Source: Streptomyces orinoci
GTDB taxonomy: Bacteria > Actinomycetota > Actinomycetes > Streptomycetales > Streptomycetaceae
Assembly: GCF_003121295.1 (NCBI RefSeq)
Contig: NZ_PHNC01000020.1
Location: forward strand, 1-64,000
DNA length: 64,000 nucleotides
Direction of reading: 5' to 3'
Made by a program: the position numbers and the translations under genes. Below are positions 1-10,002 of this stretch, piece by piece; the stretch's first letter is position 1, and each line of letters starts with the position of its first letter. The notes under the pieces are model-generated. The model ran no database searches and was not told the DNA's origin. It saw only the letters and a list, made by a program, of their open reading frames with translations.

Positions 1-3000
1 GGCGGGCGGTGGCGGCGCCGAAGCCGCCCAGTCCGCCGGTGACCAGATAGCAGGCCCTCGGGTCCAGCCGGAGCACGCCGGGCTCACGGTGCAGCGGCGG
101 GGCGGCGGCAAGCGAGATCACCACCTTGCCGATATGGCGGGAGTGCTGGAGCGCCTGGTAGCCATCGGCCACCCGCTGTGCCGGGTAGACATGGTGGGCG
201 ATGGGGCGGTGGACCTTCTCCCGCACCCGCTCGGTGATCTCGGCGAACTCGGCGGCCACGGCGGCCGGTTGCTGCCGGGCCAGCTGGGCCAGGTCGGCGG
301 CGCAGAAGGTGAGGTTGTTGAGGAAGGGACCCAGGGGAAGGCGGTTGTCGGCATAGAGGTCCCGTTTGCCGAGTTCGACAAAGCGGCCGCCGGGCCGGAG
401 CACCTCCAGTCCCCGGCTGATGGCCTCGCCCGCCAGGGAGTTGAGCACCACATCGACGCCGCGGCCGCCGGTGAGCTCCCGGATCCGGTCGGCAAAGCCC
501 AGGCTGCGGGAGTCCAGGACATGCCGGACGCCCAGCAGGCGCAGCAGTTCGCGTTTGGCGGGGGTGCCCGCGGTGGCGATGACCTGGGCACCGGCCTGCC
601 GGACATAGTGCACGGCGGCCAGTCCCACGCCGCCGGCGCCGCCGTGCACCAGTACGGTCTCGCCGGGGGCCAGCCGGGCCAGGTGGTGCAGGGCGTGGTG
701 GACGGTGAGCAGGACCACCGGCAGGGTGGCGGCCGCGGTGAAGTCCAGCTCGCCGGGGATGCGGCCGACGGTGGCCGCGGGCAGCGCCACATGGGAGCGC
801 AGGGTGCCCGAGCCGAAGCCGAACACCCGGTCGCCGACGGCCAGTTGGGAGACCTTGGCGCCGACCGCGGTGACCACTCCGGCGCACTCCATGCCGGCCC
901 GCTGCCCGCCGTCCTCCGGGTCCAGCGGTACGGACCCCAGGGCCTGGAGGACGTCCCGGTAGTTGAGGCCGGCCGCGCGGACCTCGACCACCACCTCCCC
1001 GGGGCCGGGTTCGGGCACCGGGCCGGGGACCCAGTCCAGCCGGTAGCCGCGGCCGGGCTCGCTCACCCGCAGGGCGTACGCCGGCGCCTGGGCGGCGGGC
1101 GGGGGCGCGGACCCGGCGCGGACCCGGGGGACAAACCGTCCGGCGGCGCCGAGCAGGATCTCGTCCTCCTCATCGGGGTGGATGAGTTCGGCGGCCAGCC
1201 GGTCGGCGTCGTGCTCCACCCGGTCGGTGGGCTCCAGGGACACCCGGCGGACCCGGATGTCGGGGTGTTCGGCGGCCAGGCAGCGGGCCACGCCCCAGGC
1301 GGCGGCCAGCGCCGGGGCGGCGGGGGGTTCGGGGTCGGGCAGGGCACCGGTGGGCGGGGTGACCAGCCAGAGAGTGAGGCCGGTGCGGGATCCGGCGGCC
1401 ACCGCCAGGGCGCGCAGCAGCGCGGTGTGGCCCACCGGGTCGCCGGTGCCCAGCAGCAGGACCACATTCAGCTCTCCAGGGTCCCTGGCCAGCAGGGTGG
1501 ACCAGTAGTCGGCCTCGGTGCCGGTGGCGATGTGGCGCACCCGGCCGCCGGCCGCCGCCAGCCGTTCTCCGGTCACCGAGGCCAGGGCGGCCCGGGACGG
1601 CTCGGCGGCGATCAGCCAGCCGCCGGAGAGTTCCGGCTGTGCGGCGGCCGGGCGGGCGCGTTCCGGCCGTCCGGCCAGCAGTACGGTGCCGGCGGCCGGT
1701 TCGCCGAGGACGGCCGCATCCCGCCAGCCGCCCTCCGCCAGCAGCCGCCGCCAGCCCTCCGTGTCCGGCAGCGGCCCGTCGGGGCGGGCGGTGGTGTCCT
1801 CGCGTTCCCAGAAGGCGGGCGGCAGGGCGGTGAGCAGGGCGAGCACCGCCGGGTCCGGCGGGGTTACGGCCAGCAACTGCCCGCCGTCGTCCAGCAGTCG
1901 GGCCAGATGGTCCAGGGCGCGGGGCAGATGGCGGCTCGCGGTGAGCGAGCCCACCGCGATCACCAGGTCGAAGTCGCCCTCACTCCAGCCCTGTTGGGCC
2001 GGGTCACGGTCGGGGTCCAGAACCCGGTAGTCCATGAAGTCGTAGTCGGCGAAGCGGCGTTGGGCGCCGGGGAAGCCGGCGTTGGAGCGGTCGGCGAAGA
2101 CATAGCGGGTACGGTCCGGCAGCAGCGGCAGCAGATGGGAGGTGGCGCCGCCGGTGCCGGCGCCCACTTCCAGGACGCGCAGCGGCCGGCCGGCGGGCCA
2201 GCGGCGGACCAGTTCGGCGAGCACGGTGGCGGCGGCCCGGTTGGCGTAGCGGCTGGTGCAGCCGTCGGTGCGCAGCTCCTGGAGCAGATGGCGGTTGGTC
2301 TCGGCGGCCAGCAGCTCGGCCGGGTCGCGGTGGCCGCGCAGCACCTCCACCAGTTGCACGGTGACGGCGGCGAGCAGGGCCAGTTCCACGCCGAGGCCGG
2401 GACATTCCTCGGCGGCCGCCCGGAAGCGTTCCAGCGGTGCGGCCCGGCGGGTCAGGCGCCAGCCCTGGTCCATGGGCTCGGCCAGGCCATGGGCGTGTGC
2501 GGTGCGCAGCAGCAGCTCCAGCAGTTCGCCATAGCCGGGGGCGGCGGGCAGTTCGGCGACGGTGAAGGTGCCGGTGCGGCCGTCGCCCAGCAGGGCGGCC
2601 ACCGCGGCCGCGCCGAAGTGGGCGGTCAGTTCGCGCAGCCGGGCCAGGGCCCGGTGGTCCGTCTCGATGGCGCCCAATGGTCCGGCGCAGGCCAGGGCGG
2701 TCTGCGCGGGCGGGGGCAGTGGGGCGGGGGTGCGGGCGGGTCCGGGGCGGGGGGCGGCGCGGGCGACGGTGGTGTACGCCAGGCCGTGGCGGGCCCGCTG
2801 GTCGAACCGGCGCAGCCGGCAGCCCTCCAGGGTCAGGCAGACCAGTCCATTGGGGGCCAGCACGGTGATGTCCCACAGGGCCTCGCGTGTGGAGCGGGCG
2901 CGGGAGCGGACATGGATATGGCCGCCGGCCGGCATCCGCCGCCAGGCGCGCAGGCGTTCCACGGCCACCGGAAGGAAGGGCACTCCGTCCTCGGTGATGT

Positions 3001-6000
3001 CCTCCAGCAGCACCGCGCCGGCCTGCAGGGCGCCGTCCAGCAGCGCGGGGTGGGCCTCATAGCCGTCCAGGGCGGTGTGCGCGGCGGCGTACTCGGCCAG
3101 CACCTCGCCGTCGCCGACCCGCAGCCCGCGCAGCACCTGGAAGGCGGGGCCGTAGTGCAGGCCGTTGCGGCGGGTGAGCCGGTAGTGCTCCTCGGCGGTG
3201 CGGCGGCGGGGCAGTCCGGCGGTGATCCGTTCCAGGTCGGCGAGCTGGGGCACCGGTGCGTACAGCCGGCGCAGCCGGGCGCGGGCGTGCTGCTGCCAGG
3301 GGGCGCCGGGCTCGCTGCGGCCGGCGATCTGGATCAGGCCGTCGTCGGCGGACAGCGCGGTCTGCAGCTCGACCTGACGGTCTTCCTCGTCGAAGGGCAG
3401 TACCAGGGGTGTGGGCACGGTGAGCTGGGTGAGTTCCATGGCGGCGTCGATGACCCGGCGTCCGGCGGCCAGCATCATCTCGGCATAGCCGGCGGCGGGC
3501 ATCACGGCGGTGCCGCCGATGCGGTGGTCGCTGAGGTAGGGCGCCCGGGCGGGGTCGAAGGGGCCGTGCCAGACGGGTTCGGCGACCGCGGCCCGTTCGC
3601 CGAGCAGGGGGTGGTCCACGGTGCCGTCGCCACAGCCGCCGGCCCAGGCGGCGGGGTCGCCGTTCCAGTGGTTCTCGCGCTGCCAGGGGTAGTTGGGCAG
3701 GTCCACCACCCGGCCGGGGCGGGGGAAGTGGGTCCGGTGGTCATGGCGTACGCCGCCGGCCAGCAGCCGGGCGGCGGCGTGGTGCACGGCCTGTTGTCCG
3801 GGGGCGTCCCTGGAGAGGGTGGGCAGCACCAGGGCGGGCGGCCGGGCGTCGGCGGTCAGCCGCCTGAGGTAGCCGCAGAGCACCGGGTGCGGGCCGATCT
3901 CCAGGTACATATCGCAGCCCAGGCCGGTGAGTTGGCGCACGGCGGGGGCGAACAGCACCGGGCGGCGCAGATTGTCCCACCAGTAACGGGCGCCCAGTTC
4001 GGTGCCGGAGAGCATGGTGCCGGTGGTGGCGGAGGCGTAAGGGACCTCGGCGCGGCGGGCCTTGAGGTCGGTGAGGTCGGCCAGCAGGCTCTCCTCCAGG
4101 CCGTCCATGGCGCGGCTGTGGAAGGCGTAGTCCAGGGCGAGCCGGCGGAAGAACAGCCCCTCGCGGGCGCAGTGTTCGCCGAGTTCGGCCAGGGAGTGCC
4201 GGTCACCGCTGATGGTCACGTCCTGGGCGCTGTTGATGCCCGCGATCTCCAGCCGGCCCTGGTGGGGCTCCAGCAGCCGCTGGGCGTGGGCGGGGTCGGC
4301 GCCCAGGGCGGCCATGCCCCAGTCGCCCGCGGTGCCGGCCTGGGCGCGGGAGCGGGCCACCACCACCCGGGCCGCGCCGGCCAGGTCCAGGGCGCCGGCC
4401 GCCCAGGCGGCGGCCATCTCGCCGGAGCTGTGTCCGGTCACCGCGGCCGGGGTGATGCCCTGGGCCCGCAGCATGGCCACCAGGCCCACCTGGACGGCGA
4501 ACAGCAGGGGCTGGGCCACATCGGTGGTGTCCGGCCTGCCGGGGGTGGCCAGTTCCTGGTGTACCGACCAGCCGAGCAGCGGGCGCAGCACGGTGTCCGC
4601 CTCGGCCACGGCGGTGCGGAAGTCCCCGTCCTCTGCCAGGAGTTCGGCGCCCATGCCGGTCCACTGGGAGCCGTTGCCGGAGAAGACGAAGGCCACCGAG
4701 CCGCGTTCGGCGGCCGGGGTCACCGCGGCGGGTCCGGCATCGGCCAGCTCGCCCAGCCGCCGGGCGGCGGCGGCCGGGTCCGGGGCCAGTACCGCGATCC
4801 GCTTCTCATGGCGGCCCCGGCGGCGGGTGGTGGTGTACGCCAGGTCGTAGAACTCCTCGGGCGGGCAGCCGTGCAGCCGGGCGGCCAGCCGGCGGGCGGC
4901 CTCGGCGGCGGCCTCCTCGGTACGGCCGGAAACCAGCACCGGCAGGGCCCGGTGGCCGGGCGGCTGGGCGGGCCCGGTCGCCGGGGGCGGGGAGGCCAGC
5001 ACCACATGGGCGTTGGCGCCGCCGAAGCCGAAGGAGTTCACCCCGGCCACCGCCCGGCCGTCGGCGGTGGGCTCCAGCGGGCGGGTCTCGGTGGCCGGGG
5101 CCAGGCCCAGCGCCCGGAAGTCGATGGCCGGGTTCAGCGGCAGCGCGTACAGATTTCCGGGCAGCCGGCGGTGGCGCAGCACCTGCATGGTCTTCAGCAG
5201 TCCGGCCATCCCGGAGGCCGGTTCCAGATGGCCCAGGTGGCTCTTGACCGAGCCCACCGGCAACGGCCGGCCCGAGGTGCGCCGGCTGCCCAGGGCCCGG
5301 CCGACCGCGCCGCACTCCACCGGGTCGCCCACCGGGGTGCCGGTGCCGTGCATCTCCACATAGACCAGCTCGTCCGGCTCGATTCCGGCGGCGGAGTAGA
5401 CCTCGCGCAGCAGGGCCTCCTGGGCCTCGGGACTGGGCTGGGCCAGGCCGGGGGTGCGTCCGTCGGTGTTGACACCGCTGCCCAGGATGACGGCCTGCAC
5501 CCGGTCGCCGTCGGCCAGCGCCGCGGCCAGGGGTTTGAGCACCACCAGGCCGCCGCCCTCGGCCCTTACATAGCCGTCTGCCTCGGCGGAGAAGGGGCGG
5601 CAGCGGCCGGTGGGCGAGAGCATGGAGGCCTTGGCGAAGCCGATGAACTCAAAGGGGCTGAGCAGGACATTGACGCCGGCGGCCAGGGCGAGTTCGCTGC
5701 GGCCGGTGCGCAGCGCCTCGCAGGCGTGGTGCAGGGCCACCAGGGAGGAGGAGCAGGCGGTGTCCACGGCCAGGCTGGGTCCGCGCAGGTCGAGGAAGTA
5801 CGAGACCCGGTTGGCGATATTGCAGGCGGCGCCGCCGGTCATGGTGTAGGCGTTGGCCGAGCGGGGGTCGAGGCCCTGGAGCAAGGCGAAGGACTGGCTG
5901 GAGGCGCCCGCGTAGACGGCGGTCCGGGAGCCGGCCAGGGTGGCGGGGTCGATGCCGGCGCTGTCCAGGGCCTCGACGGCGAGTTCCAGCATCAGCCGCT

Positions 6001-6295
6001 GCTGGGGGTCCATGCGCCCGGCCTCGCGGGGCGACAGACCGAAATAGCCGGCGTCGAAGCCTCGTACATCGTCCAGGAAGCCGCCGGCCATGCAGTAGCT
6101 CTTGCCCGGGCGCCGGGGGTCCGGGTCCAGCCAGCGGGCCGCGTCAAAGCGGTCGGGCGGCACTTCTCCCGTCAGGTCCCGGCCCGCGCACAGGGCTTGC
6201 CAGAGTTCGTCCGGGCTGCTGATGCCGCCGGGGAGCCGGCAGGCGGCACCGACGATGGCGATGGCCCCGGAGCCCGCATCACATGACGACACCAT
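1..6295 (-). CDS. Type I polyketide synthase, KS-AT-DH-cMT-ER-KR (3' end outside window)
   Basis: This is a multidomain polyketide synthase that extends and fully reduces a polyketide, with alpha-C-methylation. The start at 6295 has GTGAGGAG upstream and opens directly into the ketosynthase (AIAIVGAACRLPGG). The visible domains are as follows. The KS has DTACSSS (Cys181), HGTGT and KSHLGHLE. The acyltransferase has GHSSGE (Ser623) and YAFHS, which leans towards malonyl-CoA. The dehydratase has HRIGGTAVMP (His924) and DGALQAG. The C-methyltransferase has LEVGAGTGG near residue 1374. The enoylreductase has VHGGAGGVGLAAVHY near residue 1886. The start of a ketoreductase has YLVTGGLGGFGAATA near residue 2086. 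About 2,098 codons lie in the window; ACP and release domains lie beyond position 1. The order matches fungal highly reducing PKSs and bacterial iterative PKSs, so iterative use is possible, but this is inference. The long open frame on the opposite strand is an antisense artefact. Confidence 0.95.
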   Translation of the reverse strand, partial: MVSSCDAGSGAIAIVGAACRLPGGISSPDELWQALCAGRDLTGEVPPDRFDAARWLDPDPRRPGKSYCMAGGFLDDVRGFDAGYFGLSPREAGRMDPQQRLMLELAVEALDSAGIDPATLAGSRTAVYAGASSQSFALLQGLDPRSANAYTMTGGAACNIANRVSYFLDLRGPSLAVDTACSSSLVALHHACEALRTGRSELALAAGVNVLLSPFEFIGFAKASMLSPTGRCRPFSAEADGYVRAEGGGLVVLKPLAAALADGDRVQAVILGSGVNTDGRTPGLAQPSPEAQEALLREVYSAAGIEPDELVYVEMHGTGTPVGDPVECGAVGRALGSRRTSGRPLPVGSVKSHLGHLEPASGMAGLLKTMQVLRHRRLPGNLYALPLNPAIDFRALGLAPATETRPLEPTADGRAVAGVNSFGFGGANAHVVLASPPPATGPAQPPGHRALPVLVSGRTEEAAAEAARRLAARLHGCPPEEFYDLAYTTTRRRGRHEKRIAVLAPDPAAAARRLGELADAGPAAVTPAAERGSVAFVFSGNGSQWTGMGAELLAEDGDFRTAVAEADTVLRPLLGWSVHQELATPGRPDTTDVAQPLLFAVQVGLVAMLRAQGITPAAVTGHSSGEMAAAWAAGALDLAGAARVVVARSRAQAGTAGDWGMAALGADPAHAQRLLEPHQGRLEIAGINSAQDVTISGDRHSLAELGEHCAREGLFFRRLALDYAFHSRAMDGLEESLLADLTDLKARRAEVPYASATTGTMLSGTELGARYWWDNLRRPVLFAPAVRQLTGLGCDMYLEIGPHPVLCGYLRRLTADARPPALVLPTLSRDAPGQQAVHHAAARLLAGGVRHDHRTHFPRPGRVVDLPNYPWQRENHWNGDPAAWAGGCGDGTVDHPLLGERAAVAEPVWHGPFDPARAPYLSDHRIGGTAVMPAAGYAEMMLAAGRRVIDAAMELTQLTVPTPLVLPFDEEDRQVELQTALSADDGLIQIAGRSEPGAPWQQHARARLRRLYAPVPQLADLERITAGLPRRRTAEEHYRLTRRNGLHYGPAFQVLRGLRVGDGEVLAEYAAAHTALDGYEAHPALLDGALQAGAVLLEDITEDGVPFLPVAVERLRAWRRMPAGGHIHVRSRARSTREALWDITVLAPNGLVCLTLEGCRLRRFDQRARHGLAYTTVARAAPRPGPARTPAPLPPPAQTALACAGPLGAIETDHRALARLRELTAHFGAAAVAALLGDGRTGTFTVAELPAAPGYGELLELLLRTAHAHGLAEPMDQGWRLTRRAAPLERFRAAAEECPGLGVELALLAAVTVQLVEVLRGHRDPAELLAAETNRHLLQELRTDGCTSRYANRAAATVLAELVRRWPAGRPLRVLEVGAGTGGATSHLLPLLPDRTRYVFADRSNAGFPGAQRRFADYDFMDYRVLDPDRDPAQQGWSEGDFDLVIAVGSLTASRHLPRALDHLARLLDDGGQLLAVTPPDPAVLALLTALPPAFWEREDTTARPDGPLPDTEGWRRLLAEGGWRDAAVLGEPAAGTVLLAGRPERARPAAAQPELSGGWLIAAEPSRAALASVTGERLAAAGGRVRHIATGTEADYWSTLLARDPGELNVVLLLGTGDPVGHTALLRALAVAAGSRTGLTLWLVTPPTGALPDPEPPAAPALAAAWGVARCLAAEHPDIRVRRVSLEPTDRVEHDADRLAAELIHPDEEDEILLGAAGRFVPRVRAGSAPPPAAQAPAYALRVSEPGRGYRLDWVPGPVPEPGPGEVVVEVRAAGLNYRDVLQALGSVPLDPEDGGQRAGMECAGVVTAVGAKVSQLAVGDRVFGFGSGTLRSHVALPAATVGRIPGELDFTAAATLPVVLLTVHHALHHLARLAPGETVLVHGGAGGVGLAAVHYVRQAGAQVIATAGTPAKRELLRLLGVRHVLDSRSLGFADRIRELTGGRGVDVVLNSLAGEAISRGLEVLRPGGRFVELGKRDLYADNRLPLGPFLNNLTFCAADLAQLARQQPAAVAAEFAEITERVREKVHRPIAHHVYPAQRVADGYQALQHSRHIGKVVISLAAAPPLHREPGVLRLDPRACYLVTGGLGGFGAATAR

Positions 6296-6445
6296 GGAAA
6301 GACTCCTCACGGTGGAATGCCGGTATTTCGCTCTCAGGGGCTCATGCTAGGGGCGACTGTCGGAATATTCGGCCGCATGTCCGCAAGAAGGCACGGACAG
6401 CCCAAAGAACTTGGCGCTCCAGCAACCCGGGGAATCGGTACCTCC

Positions 6446-7027
6446 ATGAAAAGTATTTCCGCACAAGACATTCAGGTTCCGGCGCTGCCGGGCGTGCTGA
6501 CGGTTCCGGTTCTGGGCCGTGGGCCGCTGCCCGACCCCTCGGCTTTTGTGGCGCCGACCGCCGTGCTGGTGGGCCCGGTGGTGCTGGCCGCCCGGTCCAG
6601 CGTCTGGTACCACGCGGTGCTGCGGGCGGACGGCGACGAGATCCGGCTGGGCGAGTCCAGCAATGTGCAGGACGGGGTGGTGGTGCACAGCGATCCCGGG
6701 TTCGCCGTGCGCATCGGCGCCCGGGTGAGCGTGGGTCACCAGGCCACCCTGCATGGCTGTGTGGTGGAGGACGATGTGCTGGTGGGCCTGGGGGCCAGGG
6801 TGCTGAACGGGGCGCGGATCGGGGCGCTGAGCATTGTGGCGGCGGGCACCGTGGTGCCGGAGGGGCGCGAGGTGCCGCCGCGTTCCCTGGTGGCCGGACC
6901 GCACGGGGCCGTGGTGCGGCAGGTGACCGAGGAGGACATCGCCCTGATCGACACCCATGCCCAGAACTACCTGGGCCTGGCCGGCCTGCACCGATCTTCC
7001 CTGGCGCCCGGGGCTGCGACAGGATGA
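6446..7027 (+). CDS. Gamma-carbonic anhydrase / PaaY-like hexapeptide-repeat protein
   Basis: This is a left-handed beta-helix protein of the gamma-carbonic anhydrase family, about 193 residues from the ATG at 6446. Hexapeptide-type repeats fill the centre. The metal-site histidine pattern is present (VVVHSDPG, then SVGHQATLHGC), so a metal-dependent hydratase or related hydrolase activity is possible. The start at 6446 (MKSISAQ) is preferred over an in-frame upstream ATG at 6317, because family similarity begins after it and the upstream sequence overlaps the probable promoter region of the divergent PKS. It lies 33 bp before lutA on the same strand and may be co-transcribed with it. Its substrate is not evident. 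Confidence 0.85.
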   Translation: MKSISAQDIQVPALPGVLTVPVLGRGPLPDPSAFVAPTAVLVGPVVLAARSSVWYHAVLRADGDEIRLGESSNVQDGVVVHSDPGFAVRIGARVSVGHQATLHGCVVEDDVLVGLGARVLNGARIGALSIVAAGTVVPEGREVPPRSLVAGPHGAVVRQVTEEDIALIDTHAQNYLGLAGLHRSSLAPGAATG

Positions 7028-7060
7028 CGGCGGGCCGGTCACCGTCGAGGAGGAGGGCCG

Positions 7061-7777
7061 ATGCGCGTCGCGCTGTTCGTCACCTGCGTCAATGACACGC
7101 TCCGTCCGCGCACCGGGCGGGCCACGGTGGCGGTGCTGGAACGCCTGGGCGTCACCGTGGACTTCCCCATGGGGCAGAGCTGTTGCGGCCAGCCCTTTCT
7201 CAGCACCGGCTATCGCGGCCGCACCGGGCCGCTGGTGCGCCGGTATCTGGAGGCGTTCGGCGGTTACCAGCACATTGTCACGCCGTCCGCTTCCTGTGCC
7301 GCCATGGTCCGTGAGCAATTCCCGCGGCTGGCCGGTGAGACGGCAGCCGGGGTGGCCTCCCGGACTTTCGAACTGACCGAATTCCTGGTCGATGTGCTGG
7401 GGGTGACGGACGTCGGCGCGTATTTCCCTTATCCGGTCGCTTACCACCCCACCTGTCATGGGCTGCGCGTCCTGGGACTGGGTAACAGACCACGGCGGCT
7501 GCTGGAATGCGTAAAGGGGCTGGAATTGCGGGAGTTGGCGGGTGCGGAGGAATGCTGTGGATTCGGCGGCACCTTCTCGGTGAAGAATCCCGCGGTGTCC
7601 GCCGCCATGGGGGCCGACAAGGCGCGGGCCGTCACCGCCGCCGGGGCGAGCGCGGTATGCGCGGTGGACAACTCCTGTCTGCTGCATATCGGCGGCACCC
7701 TGGCCCGCCAGGGGTCGGCGGTGCGCCCGGTGCATCTGGCGGAGATCCTGGCCAGCACGGAAGGGGAGGTGTGGTGA
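7061..7777 (+). CDS. lutA: LutA-type (Fe-S)-binding oxidoreductase subunit, lactate utilization
   Basis: This is the first subunit of the LutABC L-lactate dehydrogenase, which oxidises lactate to pyruvate through iron-sulfur clusters. The protein has 238 residues and the two CCG-type cysteine-rich motifs of the GlpC/HdrB/LutA family (QSCCGQPF near residue 44, EECCGFGG near residue 165). Conserved single cysteines sit between them (SASCAAM, YHPTCHG). GAGGAGG lies just upstream of the ATG. Its stop overlaps the GTG start of lutB by 4 bp, which implies translational coupling. Confidence 0.93.
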   Translation: MRVALFVTCVNDTLRPRTGRATVAVLERLGVTVDFPMGQSCCGQPFLSTGYRGRTGPLVRRYLEAFGGYQHIVTPSASCAAMVREQFPRLAGETAAGVASRTFELTEFLVDVLGVTDVGAYFPYPVAYHPTCHGLRVLGLGNRPRRLLECVKGLELRELAGAEECCGFGGTFSVKNPAVSAAMGADKARAVTAAGASAVCAVDNSCLLHIGGTLARQGSAVRPVHLAEILASTEGEVW

Positions 7778-9240
7778 AAACCCAGCTGGGCATGCCCGCC
7801 TTTCCCGAGGCCGCCGGCCGCTCCACCCGGGACCTCAGGCTGCGGGCCAATCTGCGGCATGCCACCGGACTGATCCGCGAGCGGCGGGCGGCGGCGGTGG
7901 CCGAACTGGCGGACTGGGAGCGGCTGCGGGCAGCGGCCGCCGCCGTCAAGGACCGCACCCTGCGCCATCTCGACCACTATCTGCTGCGGCTGGAGGAACG
8001 GGTCACCGCCGCGGGCGGCACCGTGCACTGGGCGGCCGACGCCGAGGAGGCCAACCGCATCGTCACCGGACTGGTACGGGCCACCGGCGAACGCGAGGTG
8101 GTCAAGGTCAAGTCCATGGCCACCCAGGAGATCGGGCTGAACGAGGCCCTGGCCCGGGCGGGCATCCGGGCCTATGAGACCGATCTGGCCGAACTGATTG
8201 TGCAGCTGGCCGACGACACCCCCTCCCACCTCCTGGTGCCCGCCGTGCACCGCAACCGCGGTGAGATCCGGGACATCTTCCGTGAGCGGATGGGGCATTG
8301 GGGCCGCCCGGCACCCAAGGGGCTGGGCGACCGGCCCGCCGAACTGGCCGAGGCCGCCCGGCTGCATCTGCGGGAGAAGTTCCTGCGGGCCAAAGTCGCC
8401 GTCTCCGGCGCCAACTTCATGGTCGCCGAGACGGGCACCCTGGTGGTGGTGGAATCCGAGGGCAACGGCCGGATGTGCCTCACCCTGCCCGAGACACTGA
8501 TCTCGGTGGTGGGCATCGAGAAGACCGTGCCCACCTGGCAGGACCTGGAAATCTATCTGCAACTGCTGCCGCGCTCCTCCACCGCCGAGCGGATGAACCC
8601 CTATACCTCGCTATGGACCGGCACCACCGAGGGCGACGGCCCGCGCCACTTCCATCTGGTGCTGCTGGACAACGGGCGCACCGACACCCTGGCCGACCAG
8701 GTGGGCCGGCAGGCCCTGCGCTGCATCCGCTGCTCGGCCTGCCTCAATGTCTGCCCGGTCTATGAACGGGCCGGCGGCCATGCCTATGGCTCGCCCTACC
8801 CGGGGCCCATCGGCGCCATCCTCACCCCGCAACTGCGCGGCCTGGCCTCGCCGTTGGAGGAGTCGCTGCCCTTCGCCTCCACACTCTGCGGAGCCTGCTA
8901 CGAGGTGTGCCCGGTGGCCATCGACATCCCCGAGGTGCTGCTGCATCTACGGGCCCGGGTGGCCGAGGGCGGCGAGGCCACCCTGCGGGGCACCCGCACG
9001 GTGATCAGGCCCGCCCGAAGGCACACCCTGGAACGGACGGTGATGGACGCCGCCGCCTGGGCGCTGGACCGCCCCGGGGTGCTGCGCCGGGGCCAGCGCC
9101 TGGCGGCCCGTACCCGCCGGCTGCATCCCCGGCGGCTGCCCGGGCCCGGCCGGGCCTGGACCGAGAGCCGCGAACTGCCCGAGGTACCACCGGAGTCGTT
9201 CCGCGACTGGTGGGCGCGCACCCGGGGCGGTGGCCGGTGA
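7774..9240 (+). CDS. lutB: LutB-type iron-sulfur protein, lactate utilization
   Basis: This is the large subunit of the LutABC complex, 488 residues from GTG 7774. AAGGGGAGG precedes the start, which overlaps the end of lutA (GTGA). The N-terminal three quarters is the LUD domain, containing VSGANFMVAETGTLV. The C-terminal part has two ferredoxin-type 4Fe-4S motifs (CIRCSACLNVCPVY and CGACYEVCPVAIDIP), followed by a basic tail. It carries electrons from lactate oxidation. The downstream lutC start lies inside its last codons, so the three genes form one tight operon. Confidence 0.94.
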   Translation: MKTQLGMPAFPEAAGRSTRDLRLRANLRHATGLIRERRAAAVAELADWERLRAAAAAVKDRTLRHLDHYLLRLEERVTAAGGTVHWAADAEEANRIVTGLVRATGEREVVKVKSMATQEIGLNEALARAGIRAYETDLAELIVQLADDTPSHLLVPAVHRNRGEIRDIFRERMGHWGRPAPKGLGDRPAELAEAARLHLREKFLRAKVAVSGANFMVAETGTLVVVESEGNGRMCLTLPETLISVVGIEKTVPTWQDLEIYLQLLPRSSTAERMNPYTSLWTGTTEGDGPRHFHLVLLDNGRTDTLADQVGRQALRCIRCSACLNVCPVYERAGGHAYGSPYPGPIGAILTPQLRGLASPLEESLPFASTLCGACYEVCPVAIDIPEVLLHLRARVAEGGEATLRGTRTVIRPARRHTLERTVMDAAAWALDRPGVLRRGQRLAARTRRLHPRRLPGPGRAWTESRELPEVPPESFRDWWARTRGGGR

Positions 9241-9890
9241 ACGGCTATGGCAGCCGGGAGCGGATCCTGGCCCGGGTACGGCGGGCACTGGCGGACGTCC
9301 CCGCCCATGAGCGGCCCGCCGACCACCCCGTCCCCCGCGACTACGCCGCCGTGCACGGCACCCGGACACCCGAGGAAACCGTGGAACTGCTGGCCGCCAA
9401 TCTGGCCGACTACCGCGCCCGGGTGCACCGTACGGACACCGCGGGCCTGCCCGCGCTGCTGGCCGGGCTGCTGGCCCGGCGCGGTGCGCGGCGGGTGGTG
9501 GTTCCCGCCGGGCTGCCGCCCCAGTGGCTTTCCCGGGCGGTGGTGGAGCCGGTCACCGACTCCCCCGCGCTGACCCACCGGGACCTGGACGCCATGGACA
9601 GCGTGGTCACCGGCTGCGCCCTGGCCATCGCGGAGACCGGCACCGTGGTCCTGGACGCCGGCCCGGACCAGGGGCGGCGCCGGATCACCCTGATCCCCGA
9701 CCACCATCTGTGTGTGGTGCGCCTCCCCGACCAGGTGGTGGACTCGGTGCCGCAGGCCCTGCGCCGGCTGGACCCGCTGCGGCCGCTGACCTGGATCTCG
9801 GGCCCCTCGGCAACCAGCGATATCGAACTGGACCGGGTCGAAGGGGTCCATGGGCCGCGCACCCTGGAGGTGCTGCTGGTCAACCCCTGA
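9237..9890 (+). CDS. lutC: LutC-type LUD-domain protein, lactate utilization
   Basis: This is the third component of the lactate oxidation complex, 217 residues from GTG 9237, overlapping the lutB stop by 4 bp. It is a single LUD domain without cysteine clusters. The family core is visible (GCALAIAETGTVVLDAG, then LIPDHHLCVV and SGPSATSDIELDRVEGVHGP). No transcriptional regulator of the usual GntR/LutR type lies next to the operon. The 112 bp after it, up to the convergent ABC transporter, holds no gene I can support. Confidence 0.93.
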   Translation: MNGYGSRERILARVRRALADVPAHERPADHPVPRDYAAVHGTRTPEETVELLAANLADYRARVHRTDTAGLPALLAGLLARRGARRVVVPAGLPPQWLSRAVVEPVTDSPALTHRDLDAMDSVVTGCALAIAETGTVVLDAGPDQGRRRITLIPDHHLCVVRLPDQVVDSVPQALRRLDPLRPLTWISGPSATSDIELDRVEGVHGPRTLEVLLVNP

Positions 9891-10002
9891 GGGTGACCCT
9901 GTGGTTCGCGCCTGCGCGGGATGTGCCGGCCAAGCCGGGCCACCGGCTGATGGCCGAGGCAGTGGATCTCGCCGTGCTCGGACCGTCCCAAGGAGGCACC
10001 CT

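Noticed and set aside
89..6286. A 2,065-codon open frame on the plus strand over the PKS
   Set aside because: It is antisense to a clearly functional PKS, is composed mostly of Gly/Ala/Gln/Arg without any domain, and arises because GC-rich codon bias removes stops on the opposite strand.
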